A DNA stretch of 64,000 nt from CAVVSD01 sp963837655 (GTDB taxonomy: Bacteria; Actinomycetota; Thermoleophilia; Solirubrobacterales; Solirubrobacteraceae). The position numbers and the translations under genes were made by a program. Positions 8,869-17,226 of the stretch are shown in pieces. Where the stretch lies: contig CAWIOK010000017.1 of assembly GCA_963837655.1 (NCBI GenBank), positions 147,035 to 211,034 of the forward strand, read 5' to 3'. The notes under the pieces were generated by a model. That model saw only the letters and a program-made list of their open reading frames with translations. It was not told where the DNA came from and ran no database searches. Position 1 is the first letter of the stretch; the number at the start of each line of letters is the position of its first letter.

Positions 8869-10211
8869 CGCTGCTCGGGCTGAAGGTCGCCGCCGCGCGC
8901 GGCGTCGGCGCGCTGTCCCGGCGCGCGGGCCGCGGCGGCACCTCGCTCCCGGGCCGGCTGCTGCTGCGCCTGGAGCCCCACGCGATCGCCGAGCTGTCAG
9001 CGCGGCTCCCCGGCGGCAGCTCGATCATCAGCGCGACGAACGGCAAGACGACGACCGCCGCCATGGTCGCAGCGATCCTCGCCCGCAAGGACGTCCGGCT
9101 CGTCCACAACCGTGCCGGGGCGAACATGGCCGGCGGCGTCGCGACCGCGCTCATGGGCGGCGACGGAGACCAGGGCCTGTTCGAGGTCGACGAGTTCTGG
9201 CTGGACCGCGTGGTCCCCGAGCTGCGCCCCAGGGCGATGCTGCTGGCGAACCTGTTCCGCGACCAGCTCGACCGCTACGGCGAGCTGGAGACGATTGCCG
9301 ACCGCTGGGCCGCGGTCATCACGTCCTTCCCGGCGACGGCGCTCGTGCTGAACGCCGACGACCCGCTCATCGCCGACCTCGGCCGCGAGCGCGACGACGT
9401 CCTGTACTTCGGCGTCGACGATGACGGCGTCGCGCTGGAGGGCATGGCGCACGCATCGGACTCCAAGCACTGCCGCCGCTGCGGCGCGCCGTACGTGTAC
9501 GACGCCGTCTACCTGGGGCACCTGGGCCGCTACCACTGCCCGAACTGCCACGCGAGCCGGCCGGAGCCCGCCGTCGCCGCCACGCGCGTGGTCCTCGACG
9601 GCACACGGGGCGCCGACGTCACGCTGAGCACACCCCAAGGCGCGGTGGACGTGCGCGTCCCGCTGCCCGGCCTCTACAACGTCTACAACGCGCTCGCGGC
9701 GGCCGGCCTCGCGCTGACGCTCGGCGCGTCACTGGGGGACGTCGCTGCGGGCTTGGAGGCAGTCGAGGCGGCGTTCGGTCGAGCCGAGACGCTGCGCCTG
9801 GGCGACCGCGACCTCACGCTGCTCCTGGTGAAGAACCCCGCGGGGGCCAACGAGGTCCTGCGCACGCTGACCCTGGATCCCGGCGAGCACGACCTCCTGG
9901 GGATCCTCAACGACCGCACCGCCGACGGAAAGGACGTCTCCTGGGTCTGGGACGCCGACTTCGAGGTCCTCGCACCGAGGCTGCGCCGCGCGACGTGCAG
10001 CGGCACCCGGGCGGCGGAGCTCGCGCTGCGCCTGAAGTACGCCGGCGTCCCGACCGACCGCATCGCCGTGCAGCCGTCACTGGAGCGCGCGCTCGACGAG
10101 GCCGCGGCGTCCGGTGAGGGCCGCCTCGTCGCGCTGCCGACGTACACGGCGATGCTCGAGCTCCGCGCGCTGCTCACGCGCCGCGGAGTCACGAGGGGGT
10201 CGTTCGCGTGA
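8865..10211 (+). CDS. murT: Lipid II isoglutaminyl synthase, ligase subunit MurT
   Basis: MurT with GatD amidates the alpha-carboxyl of D-Glu in lipid II to D-isoglutamine. The 448-residue protein is Mur-ligase-like: P-loop SATNGKTTTAAM (residues 56-67), a four-Cys zinc ribbon (Cys203, 206, 225, 228) inserted in the central domain as in other MurT proteins, and a C-terminal domain with ILNDRTADGKDVSWVWD (about 347-363) that carries the Asp needed for ammonia transfer. The ATG overlaps the lipid-kinase stop. Unlike the usual murT-gatD pair, a methyltransferase gene separates it from gatD. Confidence 0.95.
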   Translation: MTLLGLKVAAARGVGALSRRAGRGGTSLPGRLLLRLEPHAIAELSARLPGGSSIISATNGKTTTAAMVAAILARKDVRLVHNRAGANMAGGVATALMGGDGDQGLFEVDEFWLDRVVPELRPRAMLLANLFRDQLDRYGELETIADRWAAVITSFPATALVLNADDPLIADLGRERDDVLYFGVDDDGVALEGMAHASDSKHCRRCGAPYVYDAVYLGHLGRYHCPNCHASRPEPAVAATRVVLDGTRGADVTLSTPQGAVDVRVPLPGLYNVYNALAAAGLALTLGASLGDVAAGLEAVEAAFGRAETLRLGDRDLTLLLVKNPAGANEVLRTLTLDPGEHDLLGILNDRTADGKDVSWVWDADFEVLAPRLRRATCSGTRAAELALRLKYAGVPTDRIAVQPSLERALDEAAASGEGRLVALPTYTAMLELRALLTRRGVTRGSFA

Positions 10212-10215
10212 CGCT

Positions 10216-10263
10216 GACGGCTTCGCCGTCGGTCGGCGTTGTGTCGCAGAGCGACACAACGCC
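10216..10263 (+). repeat. Two tandem stem-loops between murT and the methyltransferase
   Basis: The first hairpin, 10216-10230, has arms GACGGC and GCCGTC around TTC. The second, 10235-10263, is a perfect 13-bp inverted repeat (GGCGTTGTGTCGC, loop AGA, GCGACACAACGCC). They end seven bases before the AAGGAGG of the methyltransferase. There is no U-tract, so a simple intrinsic terminator is unlikely; an operator, RNA processing site or partial attenuator are possible. Confidence 0.7.
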
Positions 10264-10280
10264 AGGGCCAAGGAGGCTCG

Positions 10281-11012
10281 ATGACTGAGGAGGAGGCCCT
10301 GATCGCGTGGCACGACGTCGAGAACGGCGGCTACGACATCGATCTCGAGGTCTGGCGGGCGCTCGCCGCAGCCCACGCGGGCGGCGAGCCGGTGCTCGAC
10401 GTCGGCGCGGGAACCGGACGCGTCGCGCTGCACCTGGCCGGTCACGGCTACCCGGTGGTGGCGCTCGACACGGAGGCCGTGCTCCTGCGCGCGCTGGAAC
10501 ACCGGGGCGCCGGCCTGCCCGTGGAGACCGCGGTCGGCGATGCCCGCACGCTCGCCCTGAACCGCAGGTTCGGCCTCATCATCGCGCCCATGCAGGCGAT
10601 GCAGCTGCTGGACGGCCCCGCAGGGCGGGCCGCGTTCCTGCGCGGCGCGCGCGAGCACCTGCTGCCGGGTGGCGTGCTCGCCTCCGCGATCGCGTACCCC
10701 TTGGAGGGGTTCGACGCCAGTGAGGTCGAGCCGCCGGCGCCCGACCTCGGCGAGTCGGGCGAGACGCACCTCGTCAGCCGGCCCGTGGCGATCCGCGACG
10801 ACGGCGACCGGGTCGCACTCGTGCGCGAGCGAGAGGCGATCGAGCCCGACGGCACGCACACCGTCGAGCGCGACGTCATCCACCTGGACCACCTGCCGCC
10901 CGACACGCTGACCGCCGAGGGTGTCGCGGCCGGCCTGCAGCCGGCGGCCCCCCTCCACATCCCGGCGACCGACGACTACATCGCCTCGACCGTGGTGGTC
11001 CTGCATGCCTGA
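10281..11012 (+). CDS. Class I SAM-dependent methyltransferase
   Basis: The 243-residue protein shows the Rossmann SAM-binding motif VLDVGAGTGRVALHLA (about residues 38-53), an acidic residue after the second strand (VVALDTE) and a motif near IIAPMQAMQLL. The substrate is unknown. The ATG at 10281 has an excellent AAGGAGG four bases upstream (10270-10276). The gene sits between murT and gatD and overlaps gatD by eight bases, so it probably serves the same pathway or is required in fixed ratio with GatD; this is inference from position. Confidence 0.85.
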   Translation: MTEEEALIAWHDVENGGYDIDLEVWRALAAAHAGGEPVLDVGAGTGRVALHLAGHGYPVVALDTEAVLLRALEHRGAGLPVETAVGDARTLALNRRFGLIIAPMQAMQLLDGPAGRAAFLRGAREHLLPGGVLASAIAYPLEGFDASEVEPPAPDLGESGETHLVSRPVAIRDDGDRVALVREREAIEPDGTHTVERDVIHLDHLPPDTLTAEGVAAGLQPAAPLHIPATDDYIASTVVVLHA

Positions 11013-11745
11013 CGCGGTCCTGCGCGTCTGCGCGCTGTACCCCGACCTCATGAACATCTACGCCGACCGCGGCAACCTGCTCATGCTGCAGCGGCGCTGC
11101 GAGTGGCGCGGGATCGGCTTCGAGCTCACGGCGGCCGGGCTCGGCGACGCGATCGACCCCGGTGCTCACGACCTCTTCTACGTCGGCGGCGGCCAGGACC
11201 GCGACCAGGCCCTGTGCGCGCAGGACCTCGTCGAGACCAAGCGGGACGCCCTGCACGCCGCGGCGGACGGCGGCGGGCTCGTCCTGGGCATCTGCGGCGG
11301 TTTCCAGCTCCTCGGTCACGCCTACGAGCTCGGCGACGAGGAGATCCCCGGCCTGGGCCTGGTGGACCTTCGAACCGTCCGCGTCGACTCCCACCGCCTG
11401 GTCGGCAACGTCGCGATCGAGGTGGAGCTGACGCGCGGCGACCGGCGGGTCCTCGCGGGCTTCGAGAACCACGGCGGCCGGACACATCTGGGCCGCGGGG
11501 AGCACCCGCTCGGACGCGTGCTGCGCGGCCACGGCAACACCGGGGACTCGGGATTCGAGGGCGTGCGGAGCGACGGCGTCATCGGGACCTACCTGCACGG
11601 TCCGCTGCTGCCGAAGAACGCGTGGTTCGCCGACTGGCTCATCGCCCGCTGCACCGGGACGCAGCCAGAGCCGCTGGACGACGCGCTGGAGAACGCGGCG
11701 CATGCGGAGGCTCGGCGAGCGGCCGGGCTCCAGAACCCGCGCTAA
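11005..11745 (+). CDS. gatD: Lipid II isoglutaminyl synthase, glutaminase subunit GatD
   Basis: GatD is a class I glutamine amidotransferase (CobB/CobQ-like) that supplies ammonia to MurT. The 246-residue protein has the nucleophile in GICGGFQLLG (Cys97), the N-terminal VCALYPDLMNIYADRGN typical of GatD and a C-terminal catalytic His in IGTYLHGPLLPKN. The start at 11005 lies inside the last codons of the methyltransferase gene (8-base overlap), implying coupled translation. Together with murT it predicts amidated peptidoglycan stems. Confidence 0.93.
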   Translation: MPDAVLRVCALYPDLMNIYADRGNLLMLQRRCEWRGIGFELTAAGLGDAIDPGAHDLFYVGGGQDRDQALCAQDLVETKRDALHAAADGGGLVLGICGGFQLLGHAYELGDEEIPGLGLVDLRTVRVDSHRLVGNVAIEVELTRGDRRVLAGFENHGGRTHLGRGEHPLGRVLRGHGNTGDSGFEGVRSDGVIGTYLHGPLLPKNAWFADWLIARCTGTQPEPLDDALENAAHAEARRAAGLQNPR

Positions 11746-11778
11746 GCTCGCCCCTCTCCCCCGCCCAGGGATTCCTCC

Positions 11779-12873
11779 GTGACCGCACCCGACAACGCCC
11801 AGTCCATGGGGCCGTCCGCAACCCCTGCGGAGCCGCTCGAGTTCCGCGCCGTGACCAAGCGCTACGCCGGGTCGGACGATCCCGCGGTCGACTCGCTGTC
11901 ACTCGAGGTGCCCGCCGGCGAGATCTGCGTGCTCGTCGGCCCGTCCGGCTGCGGCAAGACGACGGCGATGCGGATGGTCAACCGCATGATCGACATCACC
12001 GAAGGCGACATCCTGCTCGGCGGCCGGTCCGTCCGCGAGCGCGCCCCCGCCACGCTGCGGCGGGACATCGGCTACGTCATCCAGCAGGTCGGCCTGTTCC
12101 CGCACCGGACCATCGCGCAGAACATCGCGACGGTCCCGGACCTGCTGGGGTGGGATCGCAAGCGCCGCGACGAGCGCGTCGCCGAGCTGCTCACGCTGAC
12201 GGGCCTGGACGAGGATCTCGGCCCGCGGTACCCCGCGCAGCTCTCGGGTGGTCAGCGTCAGCGTGTCGGCGTCGCCCGGGCGCTCGCCGTCGACCCGCCC
12301 GTGATGCTCATGGACGAGCCCTTCGGCGCCATCGACCCGATCAATCGCGAACGGCTGCAGAACGAGTTCCTGCGCCTCCAGGAGCGGGTTCGCAAGACCA
12401 TCGTCTTCGTCACGCACGACATCGACGAAGCGATCAAGATGGGCGACCGCATCGCGATCCTCCAGCGCGGCGGCAAGCTCCAGCAGTACGCCACGCCGGC
12501 CGACCTGCTGATGCACCCGGCCAACGACTTCGTCCGCGACTTCGTCGGTGCCGACCGGGCCCTCAAGCGCCTCGCGCTCATGCGCGTGCGCGATGTCGAC
12601 CTGTGGACGCCGGAGGAGGTCCCCTACGAGCTGGAGCTGGATGGCGACCGGCGACCCCGCGCGTGGTGCGATCCCAAGGGCGGCGGCTCGACGCCGGTCA
12701 CGACGGTCGAGCGCGACGACATCCTGCGCGACGCGCTCTCCGATCTCCTGCTCAGCGAGACGCAGTACGGGGTCGTCGTCGACGAGAACGGCCGCCTGGC
12801 CGGGATCCTCTCGGTGGAGCTGATCCACGACTTCCTCGTCCCCGAGGCGGTCGGAGCCACCGGGTCCCCATGA
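11779..12873 (+). CDS. opuCA: Compatible-solute ABC transporter, ATP-binding protein (OpuCA/ProV-like)
   Basis: The 364-residue ATPase has Walker A GPSGCGKTTAM, signature LSGGQRQRVGVARAL, Walker B VMLMDEPFGAID and the H-loop VFVTHDIDEA, then a C-terminal CBS-type region (ETQYGVVVDENGRLAGILSV) that in OpuA/OpuC senses ionic strength. It powers uptake of glycine betaine, choline, carnitine or similar osmolytes. The GTG at 11779 begins a four-gene run; its stop overlaps the ATG of the first permease as ATGA. Confidence 0.92.
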   Translation: MTAPDNAQSMGPSATPAEPLEFRAVTKRYAGSDDPAVDSLSLEVPAGEICVLVGPSGCGKTTAMRMVNRMIDITEGDILLGGRSVRERAPATLRRDIGYVIQQVGLFPHRTIAQNIATVPDLLGWDRKRRDERVAELLTLTGLDEDLGPRYPAQLSGGQRQRVGVARALAVDPPVMLMDEPFGAIDPINRERLQNEFLRLQERVRKTIVFVTHDIDEAIKMGDRIAILQRGGKLQQYATPADLLMHPANDFVRDFVGADRALKRLALMRVRDVDLWTPEEVPYELELDGDRRPRAWCDPKGGGSTPVTTVERDDILRDALSDLLLSETQYGVVVDENGRLAGILSVELIHDFLVPEAVGATGSP

Positions 12874-13574
12874 TCGCCGCGCTGCTCGCCCAGGCGGACA
12901 ACGGGTTCTTCCGCCAGCGCACCGACAGCTGCGTCACCGACAACGGGTTCTGCCCGGGCTGGTTCTTCCATCACATCGACCGCTACACGACACCGTTCCT
13001 GCAGCATGTGTTCCTGGTCGTCGTCTCGGTCGGCGTCGGGTTCGCGATCGCGTTCGTCCTCGCCGTGACGGCGCACCGCCGTCGCTGGCTCGTGGGCCCG
13101 GTCACGAACATCACCGGCATCCTGTACACGCTGCCGAGCGTCGCGCTGTTCTTCCTGCTGCTGCCCATCACCGGCCGCGGGAACCTGACCGCGATCGTCG
13201 CCCTGACCGGCTACACGCTGCTCATCCTCTTCCGCAACACCCTCGCCGGGCTGGACGGCGTGCCCGAGGACGCGCGCGACGCCGGCCGCGGTATGGGCCT
13301 CACCGAGCGCCAGCTGCTCTGGCGCGTCGAGCTGCCGCTCGCGCTGCCGGCGATCATGGCGGGACTGCGCATCGCGACGACGACCACCGTCGGCCTGGCC
13401 GCGCTCGCGTTCTTCGCCGGCGCGGGCGGCCTGGGAGAGCCGCTGGAGGCGCAGAAGGCGTTCAAGACCAATGTCGTGTTCGCCGGCGGCCTGTGCGTGC
13501 TGCTCGCCGTCGTGCTCGACGGGATCATCCTGATCGTCCAGCGCACGATGACGCCGTGGACGCGGGTGGCATGA
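12870..13574 (+). CDS. opuCB: Compatible-solute ABC transporter permease (OpuCB-like)
   Basis: This 234-residue integral membrane protein has about five or six helices and the EAA-like loop ARDAGRGMGLTERQLLWRVELPLALP, with an ATIMAG-type exit helix, as in ProW/OpuCB permeases. An N-terminal stretch of about 40 residues (with FRQRTDSCVTDNGFC) precedes the first helix and is longer than usual. ATG at 12870 overlaps the ATPase stop; the TGA overlaps the next permease ATG (13571-13574). Confidence 0.9.
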   Translation: MIAALLAQADNGFFRQRTDSCVTDNGFCPGWFFHHIDRYTTPFLQHVFLVVVSVGVGFAIAFVLAVTAHRRRWLVGPVTNITGILYTLPSVALFFLLLPITGRGNLTAIVALTGYTLLILFRNTLAGLDGVPEDARDAGRGMGLTERQLLWRVELPLALPAIMAGLRIATTTTVGLAALAFFAGAGGLGEPLEAQKAFKTNVVFAGGLCVLLAVVLDGIILIVQRTMTPWTRVA

Positions 13575-14338
13575 CCGTCTCGGCCACCGTCTTCTCGACG
13601 TTCGGCGACGCGCTCGACTTCATCGTCGTGCCCCGGACGGGGCGCGGCGGCGGCGAGGTCGGCGGTCTCGCCAACAACTTCCAGCTGATCTGGGAGCACC
13701 TCAAGCTCTGCATCGTGGCCATGGCCGTCGCGACCGCCATCGCGCTGCCGATCGGCCTGTGGCTCGGCCACACGCGCCGCGGAGCGTTCCTCGCCGTGAG
13801 CGTCTCGAACATCGGCCGCGCGGTCCCCGCGATCGCCCTGCTGTTCGTGTTCTTCGCCTTCCTCGGCGCCGGGTTCGCGAACGTGACCCTCGCCCTCACC
13901 CTGCTGGCCATCCCGCCGATCCTCACGAACGCCTACGTCGGCGTGCGCGAGGTCGATCCCGACGCCGTCGACGCAGCGCGCGGCGTGGGCATGACCGGGC
14001 TGCAGATCCTGCGGCGGGTCGAGTTCCCGCTCGCCGTGAGCCTGGTGTTCGGCGGCATCCGGACCTCGGCCGTGAACGTCGTCGCCACCGCCACGATCGC
14101 GCCCCTGGCGGGGGTCGTGACGCTCGGCGATCCCATCATCAACCCCAGCATCTACGGCGAGGAAGGCCGGCTCGGCGGCGCGATCCTCGTCGCGTTGCTC
14201 GCCGTGCTGACCGAGGTGTCGCTCGCCGCCGTGCAGCGTGCGGTGACGCCGCGCGGACTGCGCACGCAGTCGGCGACGCACACAGCTCGTGGAAGGCTCA
14301 TCGCATCACCCCGAAGGAGGGTCACGACCACCCCATGA
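13571..14338 (+). CDS. opuCD: Compatible-solute ABC transporter permease (OpuCD-like)
   Basis: The second permease, 255 residues, contains IGRAVPAIALLFVF, the EAA loop DAARGVGMTGLQILRRVEFPLAV and a final helix ILVALLAVLTEVSL. OpuC systems normally use two different permeases around one ATPase dimer, which fits the pair here. The C-terminal tail past residue 235 is basic and runs into the start of the lipoprotein gene, whose ATG (14335) overlaps the TGA; the AAGGAGG for that gene lies in this tail. Confidence 0.9.
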   Translation: MTVSATVFSTFGDALDFIVVPRTGRGGGEVGGLANNFQLIWEHLKLCIVAMAVATAIALPIGLWLGHTRRGAFLAVSVSNIGRAVPAIALLFVFFAFLGAGFANVTLALTLLAIPPILTNAYVGVREVDPDAVDAARGVGMTGLQILRRVEFPLAVSLVFGGIRTSAVNVVATATIAPLAGVVTLGDPIINPSIYGEEGRLGGAILVALLAVLTEVSLAAVQRAVTPRGLRTQSATHTARGRLIASPRRRVTTTP

Positions 14339-15336
14339 CACCGAAACGAACGATCCGGGCGGCGCTTGCCGCCGCCGCAGCTCTCGCGCTCCCGCTCGGC
14401 TTGGTCGCCTGCGGCAGCGACGACAGCTCGTCCGGTGGCAGTGGCACCACCGCCGCGACCACGCCCGCGCAGACCGCGGCGATCACCAAGAACCCCGACA
14501 ACGCATCGACGACGCTCACGATCGGCTCGAAGAACTTCACCGAGCAGCAGGTGCTCGGCGAGATCTACGCGCAGGCGTTCGCCGCGGCGGGCTACAAGGT
14601 GAACAAGGAGCTCAACCTCGGCGACGAGCAGACGGCTCTCAAGGCCCTGAAGGGCGGGCAGATCAGTGGCTACCCGGAGTACACGGGCACGGCGCTGCTG
14701 TCGTTCTTCGAGGTCCCCACGAAGGATCTGCCGAAGGATCCGACGGCGGCCTACGACGAGGTGAAGAGCAAGTTCGCCGAGCAGGGCATCACCGCGTTCC
14801 CGCCCACGCCGTTCACGTCCTCCAACGAGGTCGCCGTGACGCAGGAGACCGCGGACAGGCTGGGGCTGAAGAACATCTCCGACCTCAGCGGCAAGTCACA
14901 GAACCTCACGCTGTACGGCTCGCCCGAGTGCCGTGGTCGTGATGACTGCCTGCGCGGACTGGAGAACGTCTACGGCCTGAAGTTCAAGAAGTTCGTCCCG
15001 GTCGACATCGCCCAGCGCCACGAGGTGCTGACCAATGGCGACGCCGATGTCTCGATCGTGTTCACGACCGACCCGCAGATCTCCCGCAACAAGGAGGTCC
15101 TGCTGAAGGACGACAAGGGCATGTTCCCGCCCTACAACTCGACGTTCCTCATGAAGACCGACGTCGCCGACCAGGCCGGCCCGGATCTCTCGCGGACGGT
15201 CGAGCTCGTGAACAAGAACCTGACCGCGCGCGTCATGCAGGAGCTCAACGCACGCGTCGACCTCGACAAGGAGACGCCGCAGGAGGCCGCGGCGGACTAC
15301 CTCCAGCAGTTCGACCTGGTCTCCACAGGTTCCTAG
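14335..15336 (+). CDS. opuCC: Compatible-solute binding lipoprotein (OpuCC/OsmF-like)
   Basis: The 333-residue protein is a type II signal-peptide lipoprotein: basic start, hydrophobic core, lipobox LVAC with lipidated Cys26, then a Ser/Thr-rich linker. The mature domain starts with LTIGSKNFTEQQVLGE, the hallmark of OpuAC/ProX-type glycine betaine and choline binding proteins, followed by GYPEYTGTAL and later NGDADVSIVFTTDPQI. It captures the solute outside the membrane and hands it to the two permeases. AAGGAGG at about 14322-14328 serves the ATG at 14335. Confidence 0.92.
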   Translation: MTPKRTIRAALAAAAALALPLGLVACGSDDSSSGGSGTTAATTPAQTAAITKNPDNASTTLTIGSKNFTEQQVLGEIYAQAFAAAGYKVNKELNLGDEQTALKALKGGQISGYPEYTGTALLSFFEVPTKDLPKDPTAAYDEVKSKFAEQGITAFPPTPFTSSNEVAVTQETADRLGLKNISDLSGKSQNLTLYGSPECRGRDDCLRGLENVYGLKFKKFVPVDIAQRHEVLTNGDADVSIVFTTDPQISRNKEVLLKDDKGMFPPYNSTFLMKTDVADQAGPDLSRTVELVNKNLTARVMQELNARVDLDKETPQEAAADYLQQFDLVSTGS

Positions 15337-15350
15337 AGAACTCCTGGGCC

Positions 15351-15836
15351 TCAGCCCTCTCGCTCGAGCTCGGCGAGGTACTCGTCGAGCTCGGGCACGT
15401 GGGTCCGCAGGCTGGGCAGGTTCACGACGACGCCCTCCTGCGTCGAGCGGGCGAGGACGACGACCGCCTCCTCGTCGGGCGAGGGGTTCTCCTCGCGGTG
15501 CGGGACCCAGGGCGGGACGTAGATGTAGTCGCCGGGCTCCGTCTGGATGCGGCGCTCCTCGCCGTCCTCGAGGAAGACGAAGACGGGATGGCCGCTGACG
15601 ACGTAGATGCCGGTCTCGGCCCTGCCGTGATGGTGGTCGGCGGACACCAGCCCCGGGCCGACGTGGTTCTTGCCCATCCAGATGTTGCGCGAGCCGCCGC
15701 GGCGGCCGGAGATCGCTTCGAAGCGGCGCATCCCCGGCGTCTGCGCCGTCTCCTCGGTCAGCTCGTCGTGGCCGGTGTGGTGCAGCCGGGCGTGCCAGGC
15801 GGCAGTGCCGGCATCGAGTTCGTTGTCCTCGCTCAC
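15351..15836 (-). CDS. Cupin-domain protein
   Basis: The 161-residue protein has the cupin motif 1 pattern ADHHHGRAETGIYVVSG and motif 2 PGDYIYVPPWVPHREENPS, with three consecutive His and a later His fit to bind one metal. The rest is a single conserved beta-barrel. Such proteins act as small-molecule isomerases, dioxygenases or ligand sensors; nothing here fixes the substrate. Its start at 15836 overlaps the stop of the upstream RlmA-like gene by four bases, so the two are coupled. Confidence 0.8.
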   Translation of the reverse strand: MSEDNELDAGTAAWHARLHHTGHDELTEETAQTPGMRRFEAISGRRGGSRNIWMGKNHVGPGLVSADHHHGRAETGIYVVSGHPVFVFLEDGEERRIQTEPGDYIYVPPWVPHREENPSPDEEAVVVLARSTQEGVVVNLPSLRTHVPELDEYLAELEREG

Positions 15837-16648
15837 GGTTCGGAGGATAAGGCGGTGAGCTCGACGGAGAGCGTCGCGGTCACCGTGTCCGGCAGCGAGG
15901 CGACCGACCGCCGGTGATGCCCCGCCGGACCCATCGTGGCCGCGAGGTGGGCGTCATCGCGGGTGAGCCGCAGCCCCTGTTCGATCAGGTGGCGCTCGCG
16001 TTCGTGCAGGCCGAGGTCGGCTGCGAGCCGGTCGGCCTTGCCGGACTCGGTGCGCAGGAGGCCGAGCGGCTCGCGCAGCTCGGCGAGGTGGCGCTCGGTC
16101 GGGGTGATGGCGAGGACCACCCCCTGCGGCGCGAGCACGCGCCGGATCTCCGGCGCTCCGCGGGGCGCGAACACACTGAGGACGACCGCCGCGGAGTCCT
16201 CGGCGAGCGGGAGCGCCGTCCATGCGTCGCAGGCGACGGCCGCCATGCGCGGGTGCGCCTTCGCCGCCCGCCGCACCGCGGGCACCGAGCTGTCCAGCGC
16301 GATGCCCGCACGGTCCGGGTGCGCGTCGAGGACTGCGGCCAGATGCTGACCGGTACCGGCGCCGACGTCGGCGATGACGCCCGGTGCGGGCGTCGCGGCG
16401 TGCTCCGCGAGCGCGGCGCTGATCGGCGCGTAGTGCCCGGCGGACAGGAACGCGGCGCGCGCGGCGACCATCCCGGCAGTGTCTCCCGCGAGCCGTCGCG
16501 AACCCGTCGCCAGGTGCACGTACCCCTGGCGGGCGACGTCGAACGCGTGGCCGGTGGGACACGCCAACGCGGCGGCGTGAAGGGTGAGAGGCGCGCCGCA
16601 GACCGGGCATCTGAGCGCGCCGAGCGCCGCCACGAGTCCGCCGGGCAC
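15833..16648 (-). CDS. RlmA-like 23S rRNA (guanine-N1) methyltransferase
   Basis: The 271-residue protein begins with a zinc-binding knuckle (Cys14, Cys17, Cys30, His34, as in CPVC...CPTGH) and the following FDVARQGYVHLAT segment characteristic of RlmA/RrmA, then a SAM-binding domain (VIADVGAGTGQHLA). RlmA(I) and RlmA(II) methylate G745 or G748 in helix 35 of 23S rRNA; the II type gives tylosin resistance. Which site is modified cannot be told. GTG start at 16648; the divergent MazG-like gene begins 18 bases away. Confidence 0.83.
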   Translation of the reverse strand: MPGGLVAALGALRCPVCGAPLTLHAAALACPTGHAFDVARQGYVHLATGSRRLAGDTAGMVAARAAFLSAGHYAPISAALAEHAATPAPGVIADVGAGTGQHLAAVLDAHPDRAGIALDSSVPAVRRAAKAHPRMAAVACDAWTALPLAEDSAAVVLSVFAPRGAPEIRRVLAPQGVVLAITPTERHLAELREPLGLLRTESGKADRLAADLGLHERERHLIEQGLRLTRDDAHLAATMGPAGHHRRSVASLPDTVTATLSVELTALSSEP

Positions 16649-16666
16649 ACGGGTAGATTCCCCTCG

Positions 16667-16996
16667 ATGCTGCTGTCCGACTATCAGTCCCGCTCCCGCG
16701 CCACCGCCGTGTACCCCAGCTCCGGGGACAACCTCCTCTACCCCACCCTAGGCCTGTGCGGCGAGGCGGGCGAGGTCGCGGAGAAGATCAAGAAGATGGT
16801 CCGCGACGACGGCGGCATCCTCTCGGACGAGCGCCGCGCTGCGCTGTCCAAGGAGCTGGGTGACGTCCTCTGGTACGTCGCGCAGATCGCGACAGAGGCC
16901 GACCTCGACCTCGACACGATCGCGGACGAGAACCTCGCGAAGCTCCTCAGCCGCCGGGACCGCAACGTCCTGTCGGGCAGCGGCGACGACCGGTAG
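16667..16996 (+). CDS. MazG-like nucleotide pyrophosphohydrolase
   Basis: This 109-residue all-alpha NTP pyrophosphatase has the metal-binding pattern GLCGEAGEVAEKIKK followed by KELGDVLWYVAQIA, i.e. the ExxE...ExxD motif of the MazG/dUTPase superfamily. Proteins of this size probably hydrolyse non-canonical or dNTP nucleotides for pool cleaning. The ATG at 16667 is divergent from the RlmA-like gene with an 18-base gap, so promoters must lie inside the neighbouring genes or be leaderless. Confidence 0.88.
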   Translation: MLLSDYQSRSRATAVYPSSGDNLLYPTLGLCGEAGEVAEKIKKMVRDDGGILSDERRAALSKELGDVLWYVAQIATEADLDLDTIADENLAKLLSRRDRNVLSGSGDDR

Positions 16997-17024
16997 GCGG
17001 GGGCTGGAGGGGGCTCGGCTCCTG

Positions 17025-17073
17025 CATCCGATCTGCCTTGTGCACCGTATGCGTGCCCTAGGCAGATCTGATG
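17025..17073. repeat. Dispersed palindromic repeat, copy A
   Basis: A 49-bp inverted repeat folds into a stem of about 21 base positions with three mismatches and a seven-base loop CGTATGC. The left arm contains ATCCGATCTGCCT and the right arm AGGCAGATCTGAT. A close copy lies at 55769-55821. The two agree at nearly every position, including the inner GCAC/GTGC clamp and the unpaired loop. It lies 29 bases after the MazG-like gene in non-coding DNA. Confidence 0.85.
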
Positions 17074-17226
17074 GGCCGGCCCACCTCGCGCGTGCAACGT
17101 CAGCGGGTGCCGCGGACTCGCCCGTAGGTACGGCTGGCCACACACGCGGACGGGGGTCCGCTCCGAGGCGCGGGCCCGGACCCGGCGTACGTTCGGCGCA
17201 CCCCCCAAACACACCCGAGGCCCGCC

